A stretch of 64,000 nucleotides of DNA from Calliopum simillimum (lineage: Eukaryota; Arthropoda; Insecta; Diptera; Lauxaniidae), in contig OX638370.1 of the NCBI GenBank assembly GCA_951812925.1, forward strand, positions 1,450,001 through 1,514,000. Reading direction: 5' to 3'. The notes below the pieces were generated by a model. It saw only the letters and a program-made list of their open reading frames with translations. It was not told the DNA's origin and made no database searches. The position numbers and the translations under genes were made by a program. Below, in pieces: positions 54,916-64,000 of this stretch (its first letter is position 1; each line of letters starts with the position of its first letter).

Positions 54916-57230
54916 AAGAAAAAAAGTTTAAAAAAATGCTAAATATATATTTTATTCAGTTTTATAAAAAATCCCAATATATGCAAGTATATTTAAAGCT
55001 AAAAGTTATTTAAAATCTTGGATTTTGATTATTTTTAAATTATTTTTCCACCTCCGACTCCGCATCCGTTGAAACCTCGAATGTCAAGTTTTTAAAATCC
55101 GTATCCGGTTAGATGACTTCCGTTATAACCATAATAAGTATAAGTGATCTATTCTTACTGTTTTATTGATTTCAATTTCATTTAGATAAAGATGTACATA
55201 TGTATGTATGTATATACTTAACTTTTTTCGCAGTTGTTTGAACAATTCGAAAAATGAATAAAATGGCTACCAAATTCAAAACAGATGCAAAACCAAAAAC
55301 TTCAATGCAATTTTTCAGCTACTCCTCAGCGTAAAAATGAAATACAGGGAACATTTGAAAATCGTTATCTAAAAATAGCACATTTTCATTTTCGGTTTCA
55401 TTTCGCTGATGTTTGCTTTTTGTGCAGCAGGCGACGCATTTTTCGGGGAAAAATTACAACAAAATTAAAGTGCCATTTGCCAGTTGTCGCTGCTGTACTT
55501 TTGCTCCGCTTATTGCACATGCACATTTGCTAAGTCGCTGTCTGTCTGTCTGTCCGACTGTTGTCTATTGCTGATTGTCGTAATGCTCATGCATACGGAT
55601 GGATATGTACGTATCGAGATACATATGAAGAAAATGTTGTCTGTTGTGTCTCTGCACTATTTTTAGCCACGAATCACATAAAATGCAGAACAGCAAAGGC
55701 GGGGGAAATGAAAATTCACATTTGTGTTTTTTTTCTTTTTTTGTTACATTTGTCGTATGTTTCTGTTGCGTATGCAATTATGTACATATATGTATACATA
55801 TACATATGTTATCAGCAACAACAAGAGCAACGCCAGCAATTTTGCTTTTCCAAAAAAAAAAAAAAAAAAAAAATTGTGCGTTTTTTTTGGACACGAATGT
55901 TTGGTAAAAATGCAAAAGTGCAATGACCCGGCACCATCGTTGGTTGGGCCGCCAACGCGTCGGCCTATAGAGCGTTTGGTGCTGCAGCCGTTGCGTTGCC
56001 TTTTGCTGTAGTTCCACTTTCCAGCAACATGACGCGTGATAAAAAGTTGCTTTTTTTTGTTATTGTGGTTGTTGTTGTTTCTGTTCATATTTTTTGGCTA
56101 TGCTCTGGCGTTGTTGTTGCGTTTTCTTTTATTTTTTTATTTATTTTATACTTTTTACATTTTTTTGTTTTTTTCGTCTCTATTATTATTATTTTCTATG
56201 CATTTCTACACTTTTTCATCAGAAACATCAGCCACCAGAGGCAGCAGCAGCAGTGCCGTTTATTTGTTTTTGTATTAATGTTTGTGTATTTGTATTTGTA
56301 GATATATTCCAGTTTAAGCAAACATTGACAAAATTCGTTATCTTGTCATAAATATCGCGAGAGTAAAAGATAAACATTTTAACTATAACTTTTTTATATA
56401 ACGTTTTGGATTTTTTCTTCATTTGATAATTGCATTTCACCAAACTGCATGTATCTATCAGTGGCGTAGATAAGAGGGGACGAAGTGGCCCACCGCTTTA
56501 AGTGACATGCTCTAGGGGGCGACTAAATAGGCTTTTGAGGTGTTTTCAAAAGCGACATCGAACTTCTTACATACATAGATAATTTAGATGACTACTACGG
56601 CTTTTTTCTGTTGTCATATAAAGTTTGTCCGCGGGCGGAAAATATATCTTTGTCAGGTCGAAAGTGCTTTGAGATTTTTGACTAAAAAACACTTTAACAT
56701 GCTCGATAGTAAAATGTACATTTTTTCAGAGGGTAAGCGCAATAAATATTATTTTAAGAACAAAAATAAGATTTCGCAAAGGTGATTTTGCTCACTCTTA
56801 TTAAAAAAGTTTTACGGATTCAGTTTGAAAATGAGAAAAGTTCTTACTTAAAAGAATTCAAAACCTTCAGTTTAATCAAGAAGATCAGAGTTGTTGCCTC
56901 CAATGAAAGTTTTCTATGAAAAAAATGTTTTTCATTAAAAATCAATTATTAACTTCTAATAAATCGATGATTTCTCATCAATAAGATACATTGCTTTAAT
57001 AAAACATTAATCATTTTGAAAACATTTTTGTTCAAAAATATTAAAATTTTCTTCTGCACGATGAGGCGTATGAGTAACGTTTAATTTGGTTATTTTCAAT
57101 TTAATTAATGTTATGAATTTAGTTTTTCTTTCCTCCATATACCAGTAAAATTATTGGAAAAATATGGGTATTTTAGTCACAGCATTTTTTTTCTATCTGA
57201 GTTCAGACAAGTAGCCTAAGTTTTATTATA
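54916..57230. other. Non-coding region, candidate upstream regulatory DNA
   Basis: No supported gene. 55280-56300 has more mixed composition (TGCTGTACTTTTGC, GTTGTTGTTGC, CAGCAGCAGCAG runs) and no transposon. 56459-56474 reads CAGTGGCGTAGATAAG, like a hAT terminus, without a visible partner. Confidence 0.3.
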
Positions 57231-57777
57231 GCTTAGGTCAGCCTTGTTGCGCAGTAGTAGTATAATGAGATTACATCCCAGGTCGATAAAAAAATAATTG
57301 AAAAAACCGCCCGCTTTTTGAAAGCTTTATCTTTTTGTACCACTTTTAAAACAGCCAAAATCGTCTTCATTCCAGAACTTCGCAAGGTGATGAGCGATGT
57401 TTAAAAATTATATATTGTCGTAAAGGACTTAATTTTGCCATACTTATCACTTTTTGGGTAAAATGTAAATATATTATAAAGTGTAATAGCATTTAGGGGC
57501 GATACGAATCAGAGAAACTAGATCGTACTAGTCGAACATGACCTCGAAGGACCAAACAACATGAGAAAAAAGGCCTAATTAAGCCCTATACAACAATTTA
57601 TAATTTTTAAACATCGCACATCACCTTCCGAAGTTATGGAAAAAATACTATTTTGGCTGTTTATAGAGTGGTCAAAAAAAAAATGTTTGTTTCCTAGATA
57701 CTCTCAAATAAAGGGCGGTTTTTCCGAACTTTTTTTTTTGTGTGGAGTCCGACCCAGCCTGCTAAGCATCTAAACAA
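57231..57777. mobile_element. Inverted-repeat element, about 550 bp
   Basis: The left part (AACCGCCCGCTTTTTGAAAG, AAACAGCCAAAATCGTCTTC, GTTTAAAAATTATATATTGT) is mirrored by the right part (ACAATTTATAATTTTTAAAC, TTGGCTGTTTATAGAGTGGT, AAGGGCGGTTTTT). The arms are about 200 bp and diverged. The outer ends are GCTTAGGTCAG and CTGCTAAGC. Non-coding. Confidence 0.65.
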
Positions 57778-57900
57778 AAGAATCCATATTATAATTGTTA
57801 CTAAAAAACAAAAATTAGTCCTTAAATTCTCCTGGTGACTGAGACTAGGAATCTGGGATTTTTTTACCTTTAGATATAAAAGTCGAATGACATAGTTCCT

Positions 57901-58882
57901 TTAACACATTGACTGCCATGGCTATTGATTTCAATAGCCAGTACAGTTTCATTTAGGCTTGTGGCTATGGATTTCCATAGCCAGTAGTTTTTTGTTATTT
58001 TGCCTCGTCATGAAAAATGCATAGCCTCTAGAAACAAAATTCAATACAAAATGGAAAGACTAATACCAATCTTAGTGCTAAGTGAACTTGGTTTGAGGAG
58101 TTTGTGGTTTGCTTAGATTTTGTAGACATTTATTTTGAGAAATAATAAAAACTATTTCAGTGTGAGAAAATTCTAATAACTAGAGGTCGAAAAAATAGAG
58201 CTAGGGTTCTCAAACGATGCATACCTTAATATTTCTAAGCTATATGTGTAAGTTTCGACGAATTTGAAGAACAGCTCTAGCTTTATTTTTTCCCACAATG
58301 TGTGCATTCGCCATCTTGGATTTAAGAATTCTCAAATTCTGGCTTCAGATTCGTTATCAGCGACCCCCAAAACCCCCGGGTGATGAAATTTACTTCGAAA
58401 TATTAAAAAAAAAATTATTTTACGCTCCTTTTCGGCGCGTTTTACACATCGCCATATTGAAATTTTTGAAAGCGCCACTGGGCTTTCGAAAGCTTTTAAA
58501 AAAACGAAAATTTTGGGATCCAAAACTTTATTTTCGCCACCACAAATTCTCCCGACGGAGGTGGCCGTTTGAAGTGAAACGTGCCATATATATATTTATA
58601 TACAGTACTGTTAACCTTATAACACTTCTTTCTTCTTTCTGGCTATTGAAAATAATAGCCATAGCACTTGGCAAACAGATAGACGTCTATCTTTACATAG
58701 GGTGCCTTGGCTATGATAATCAATAGCCAGGACTAAACCTTTTCTAGGACTTCCAAAAGTTGTAGAAACGCAACTAAACACCTAACAATTACTGTTATTT
58801 CAAATAAAACATGAAAATAAAAAAAAAAATTTTGGCACCCTGGGAAACAGTACAAAAATTGGTCTGGCAGTCAATGTGTTAA
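57901..58882. mobile_element. TTAA-flanked element (piggyBac/Kolobok type) with internal palindromes
   Basis: Both ends are a perfect 18-bp inverted repeat TTAACACATTGACTGCCA, with TTAA outermost. TTAA target use fits piggyBac or Kolobok-like elements. Inside stand four 20-bp palindromes of the form GGCTAT-N8-ATAGCC, two near each end. The 142-codon plus frame 58298-58726 has no transposase signature. Confidence 0.75.
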
Positions 58883-61582
58883 GAATATTTTAATAAAGTT
58901 AAACATTTATAGCAAATTAAGCAGTTACACATTGAAAAACTTTTTATTACATTTCTCGTTTCTAGTGAAATTGTACGTATGCAAACCCGAAATTGAGTTT
59001 TATTTAGCATTAAAACTTCAAATAGTTAAGCTAAATTTTTTGCATAAAATATAATATATAAGTATAAGATCCAGCTTATTTTCAGCATCATACTAGAGAC
59101 AATTTGGATGTTTAGTTTTGATCATAAATCAATGCAATATAATTACAAAAAAAAATAAAAAATTTACAAAATAAAAAATTTACAAAATAAAATCAGGCGT
59201 AAAATAACGGCTCTAGGAAATAACGCTAGAAATTTTTTTTTTGAAATGGAGTCAGAAAATTCTCCATACAAAATTCTGGCGTTATTTCTATTTTGTCTTT
59301 GTAATAAAACCAAAAACTTTTCTGTCGTTTTTTCCAAAAATTATGTGTCTTACAATAAGGAAAAGAAGTAATAAGAAAAAACCCCAGAAAAATGTTTGGA
59401 AATGAATTCCATACAAATTTCCATTTGGCTCTTTATTTCCATAACAGAATGCAAATAAGGCCAGAATTTTTATGAAGATTGTTTTGGCTTTATTTCCAAA
59501 AAATTTTCTTCCGTTATTACCGATAGCCCAGAATATCTCCCCTTGAGTAGATTCAACCATATATTTTTGATAAGATAATAACTATTTTAATGAAAAACAC
59601 GATTTTTCAGAGAAAACTTTCATATGGAACATTTTATACGGGCCAAATTTGTCGTACCCAAAGATCAGCTTGCCTACCGAGTGTTCCAAGTTCAAACTGT
59701 TTAATTAATATATGTATGTATATTGAAAATAAATGAAATACAAACCTGCTGCGATATTTTATTGTTCATTGATAATGTTGATAATTTTAAAATGATTTTT
59801 TTTTTTCTGTATCAATTTAGCAACATTTTTTGAAAATGATTCATCTCTTTATTTTCAACAAAGTTTGCAACAAGTTTTATGTATGTTGGCAACACTGTTT
59901 TTTTGGCAAATTACATTATATAAGATTTGTTAGTCTACAATATTGGTATTTTCCGAAAAATTAACATTTCACATTTTAAGTTAAAATATCTTTAAATTAA
60001 TGTTGTGCTTTTTATTTGTGAATTTCCGTGTTAGTACTTGCTGGTGAATTTTTAACTTTTCATTCTGCAAAATATGTGTTTCTGAAATATTTCATTCCAT
60101 AACATTTGTTCTAACGCACGCTTAACATACAATGGTTTTTATTTGTATTCGATATTGGTGCCACGTTTTATTTCTCCACAAATTTTTACAAAATATGTTT
60201 TTTTTTTTTTTGTTGTTTGTTTTTGTTTTAATTTAGAAAAAAGGCATTTTTTTGAAGAATTTCAGTATTTTTTGAATTGAAAAATTTTCTTTAAAATTTC
60301 ACCGAAAGCAACAAGTCTACAATTTGCAATTTGCGCAAACATTTTGCTAAAACGTCCGCCATTTCTGTACAGCGTCGCGGCGACATGATCGTTTGAGTGT
60401 TGAATAAAAAATCGCGATGATCGCAAAAAAAGTTCTCGCCATCATTATAATTCTTTTTTTTTTTTTTTCTTTATTTATTTATTTGTGTTTTTATTATGCA
60501 AAATGTAAAAACAAGAAAAAAAACTTTTTGCTGTAAGCTTTTTGTTTTTGTGTTTTGTAGTTTTGTAACTTTTGTAACGTGGTTTGCGCTGCTGCTGCTA
60601 ACCAATCTAACGATCAAACCGATCTATCCGAATTTTGTGTGCTTGCCGCGAGCACTGACCTTGAATTCAACCAACTGGCGGCTGTTTTTCGTGTCGTGTA
60701 TGAAAAAAGCTTTAGCAAATTTTTTTAATAAAAAAATTAAACATTATAGAACTTTACAACAATAATACAGCTATACAAATGCCGCACTACACACTTACAT
60801 AGCTACAGATACAATTTTAAAGTTCATATATATATGTATGTAACTCATGTTTTGACAAAAGTCTGCGCGAAAATAAGAAAACAAAAAAAAAGTGAAAAAA
60901 ACTTCGAGAGCTGACGCCCAATATATAGAATTTACTTACGTAGCAAAAGCTCCCCTTACCCAGCCCCCATAATGCGCCATCGTGGAAAGGGCCTTTTTTT
61001 TCATAAAAATGATGTTTAGGGTTTACATTTTGCAGAAATTTTAAAACGGAGCAGATTTAGTACGCACTAGAAACATATGCTTTGCGTTAGTTGCATTATA
61101 AAGTTTTTTCGGAAACTGTCATTGTTAATAACCACACCTTTTTTAGGTTGATTTCAAAAGTTTTCATTTATGCTGCCGAATTTTTTAAATATATCAGAAA
61201 TTTTTAATTATATTTTCATCAACTTTTAATTATATTTCATTTAAATTTCAGAAAATCTTTTTATTTCAATTTCAGAAGTTTTGTATGAGAAAAACACTAT
61301 TTTTTATTTTTTTTATGAGGAGAAAATGATTTTTTCGTGGATCTATTTTTTTTTTTTTGAAAATAAACAGAGTGTTTTTCTCATACAAAACTCCTGAAAT
61401 TAAAATACAACAGTTTTTCTGAAACTGAAATGAAAATTAGAAACATTTTGAGATATAAGTAAATGATAAGTACCGACATATAAATGAAAAATTGTCAAAT
61501 ATAAATAAGGTTTGCTGAAGTATAATTCAAATTTTTTGATTTATATTTAAAATATTCGGAACTATGAAATGAAAATTTATTT
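58883..61582. other. AT-rich non-coding stretch
   Basis: No gene. A small inverted repeat lies at about 61273-61300 and 61370-61398 (AAGTTTTGTATGAGAAAAAC and its complement). Confidence 0.35.
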
Positions 61583-61898
61583 CTTGAACTTTTAGTCATA
61601 TATTTGCAAAGATCGATTTACATATAAATCTATCAATGCATTTTCTAACACATAATTATGACAAATTAAGGAACGGATTAAAAACACGGCTATAGTGACA
61701 TATGTTTCGTCTTTCGCCACAAAGACTCATCAGACTATTTTTGTTGTAATTATAATTATATTTATTTTACTAAATTAATTTTTTAATTAATTAAGTTTTT
61801 AATCCGTTCCTTAATCTGTCATAATTATGTGTTAGAAAATGCATTGATAGATTTATATGTAAATCGATCTTTGCAAATATATGACTAAAAGTTTAAGT
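61583..61898. mobile_element. Foldback/MITE with about 102-bp arms
   Basis: The left arm 61583-61684 (CTTGAACTTTTAGTCATATA ... GGAACGGATTAAAAAC) and the right arm 61795-61898 are near-perfect inverse copies. The 110-bp loop contains TTTCGCCACAAAGACTCATC. No coding capacity. Confidence 0.75.
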
Positions 61899-63037
61899 AA
61901 AAATCAATTTTCAATATATAAATGTCACTAAGTAACACACTTAAAAATTAAATTAAAAATAACATTTGATACATTTTTCTACGCTCAAAATTAGTTCCTA
62001 CACTTTTGCCTTAAAGTTTTGTAGTCAAAAATCTACTCCGAATGCATTCATACGTGAACCCTGCTTCAGTAGGCATTTGATTAGATTAAAAAACTTTGCG
62101 AAAATGACGAGAATTTTCAATATCTCTTCGTAGGCATATAAAAATATAAATAAAATACAATGTTTAAAAAAAAAAAAATGTTTTGATGTAAAAATAAATT
62201 GAAGGAAAAATTTTGCTGAAATTATCATTCTGGTTTCGGTTGCTTAACATTTTAGCACCGCTGTTATTTGTTGTAATTTGTTCTTGATTGAACTGACTTG
62301 AGCTCAGCATATCATCACCACTAAAAAAGCTCCCTACTTGTTTACTAGCAATTTTTTTGTAACGCGAAAATTCCAAATTCCATACTTGTAAACAAAAATA
62401 AAACTCAAAGTGTTGCCTTGGATGAAATTACGTCGTTGTTGTAATCTGAAAGGGAAATTGTTTTTGTTGTTTTCGTCTGGTGTCTAGCGTAAATATGTAT
62501 GTACATAAATATATGTATATGTTTGTATGTATAATGTATGAAATATGGTTTATTAATCATTGGTTTGTAAACTCGACATTTTATTAGTATATTGTATGTG
62601 TTGTTGTTGTTTTTGTTATTGTTGTAATTTGTAAATGAACAGTTTCGAGGTTATAAAAATATAAAATTTAATTAAAAATTAAAATAATAAAAAAAAATAA
62701 CCATTTGAAATCTATCTAAAAACGATTAAAAACAAAACTGCACAAAGAAAAAAATAAAAAAATAAACCCAAACTTATCTCACTTGAAACATTTATGCATT
62801 ACATTTTCCAAATATTGTACATAAGGATAAGATTTTATTAAAATTTTTATGTCAATTGATAATATGATTTTTAAATTTTGGGTTTTCCAAATGATTTAAA
62901 TTTTTATTTCTACATATGCACCACAATATAAATATGATAAACAATATTTATCTATATCGGTTATTTCTGATATTAATATTTCAATGTTGCACTTACACAA
63001 TGTTTCCTTGTACATTTATTTACCGATTTCAGAATTT
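61899..63037. other. AT-rich non-coding stretch
   Basis: No gene or repeat end recognised. Confidence 0.3.
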
Positions 63038-63387
63038 CCACTCCAAGTTAAATCTTTTCCACACCAAATTCATCTGTTTTCAATACAATTTAAACTTTTT
63101 CCAAATCAAAATAAACTTTTTTCTAATCAAATTAATCTCCCATTTTCTCAAATCAAAATAAACTTTGGAAAAAACACGCTTAAAATTACATATGTAGTAT
63201 ATCTCTGCACCTACAGCAGAGAAACTTGTTTCATACATATGATTTATATTGTATCAAGATGTAGGTGCAGAGATATATATATATATATTTTGAGATTTGG
63301 GAAGGTTAATTTAATTTGGAAAAAGTTTAAATTAAATTGAAAAAAAAAAAAATGAATTTGGTGTGGAAAAGGTTAAACTTGGAGTGA
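63038..63387. repeat. Nested inverted repeats
   Basis: Outer arms are CTCCAAGTTAAATCTTTTCC (63041) continuing ACACCAAATTCAT, and the inverse at 63352-63384. An inner perfect pair is TATCTCTGCACCTACA (63200-63215) and its complement at 63260-63275. Between them AATCAAAATAAACTTT recurs. Probably a MITE. Confidence 0.6.
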
Positions 63388-64000
63388 ATAGAGCATTATC
63401 AGTGCATTCCTTAACAACAAAAAAAGTAACTCAAACTTGTACTGGATATGAGAAAGTCCATATCAAAACGCAATAATTTCACTTGAACAATTTTTTTTTT
63501 GGATTGACGAATAAATTTAATTGAAGTCGGAACCATTATTTTTGGTATTGAATTAAAGTAAAACAATTGACTTTTGTAATGTTTTATAAAAATGGTTGGA
63601 TAGATTTTAATTGGAACTAGATTCAGTCAAAAAAAAAACTAAAAACTTAAAAAGCAGAATTATTGCATTTTATTTTGGACCTCCTCATATAATATAGAAT
63701 CTTATTGGATATATGTATTTTAAAAGCCCCTTAGGCTCCTTTAGGCAAATCTGGGTCTCAATTTCCCTTGGCAAAATAGGTATGGTATTTCAGCGCTTAT
63801 TTTTGCTTCTTCATTTGATGATCAAAATCTTCTAAATATTTCGTCATATTTAATTCCTTAAACGAACTTATCGTATATTAAATCAAAATGGGAATAACAT
63901 TTGTGTCGTTGTAAGAATTTTTTTAATTTGTTAGGAAATTTAATTTAGTACGGTAAAAGCTTACAAAAATGCAGTTAAGATAAGACTTATCACTAATTAC
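63388..64000. other. AT-rich end of the window
   Basis: No gene or repeat end recognised. Confidence 0.3.

Noticed and set aside
55484..56351. Several overlapping plus and minus frames
   Set aside because: They arise from T-rich and GTT/CAG-repeat DNA; Phe/Leu-rich translations lack signal or domain patterns.
58298..58726. 142-codon plus frame in the TTAA element
   Set aside because: No transposase motif (no DDE/DDD block), and its end runs through a palindrome repeat.
1..64000. CRISPR array, bacterial operon, or complete tRNA/rRNA gene
   Set aside because: None seen. Tandem arrays here lack unique spacers, and the tRNA-like segment at 21847 has broken stems.

Overview
The window reads as AT-rich nuclear DNA of a higher fly (Cyclorrhapha). 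It has spliced genes with short GT-AG introns, a BTB-Pipsqueak gene that resembles Drosophila ribbon, a ZAD zinc-finger gene (a class expanded in insects), an FKBP12 gene, and dense nested DNA transposons including mini-me-like repeats with GTCY/CCAG microsatellites. I cannot fix the genus; the repeat content suggests a fly outside Drosophila.

Three host genes are supported, all on the minus strand. FKBP12 is at 4573-4993 (two exons, 108 aa). A ZAD-C2H2 zinc-finger gene is at 13293-19029; I rebuilt five exons from splice sites and matching phases (815 aa), and the zinc-binding ZAD is split across the 2.9 kb first intron. The ribbon-like gene is at 33626-37320; I see three exons, including a 52-nt first coding exon (804 aa).

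Almost everything else is mobile DNA in several layers. 0-6.5 kb: a PIF/Harbinger relic (HARBI1-like transposase plus a broken two-exon MADF partner), several hairpin elements, a TnpB/Fanzor-type zinc-ribbon fragment, and a TIR element full of TGATATC repeats. 6.7-17.8 kb: two dead RTE-like LINE copies plus orphan 3' tails, and a mariner remnant. 19.4-30 kb: a nest made of a TA-flanked palindromic element, a TIR element carrying a tRNA-like segment, a foldback element with minisatellite arms and a 4-bp target duplication, a 123-bp tandem repeat, and a complete but dead mariner. 39.9-63.4 kb: two mini-me-like copies, a pogo/Tigger-like relic, a TTAA-flanked element with four 20-bp palindromes, and several long inverted repeats.

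The most unusual item is the minus-strand fragment at 3504-3746. It carries the TnpB/Fanzor zinc ribbon and the WNRDVNAGANI (RuvC-III) signature, so it looks like a relic of a eukaryotic RNA-guided nuclease gene. The long stretches 29.3-33.6, 41-49, 51.2-53.7, 54.9-57.2 and 58.9-61.6 kb show no coding gene I can support. Some of this is probably introns, 5' regions or regulatory DNA of the ribbon-like gene.
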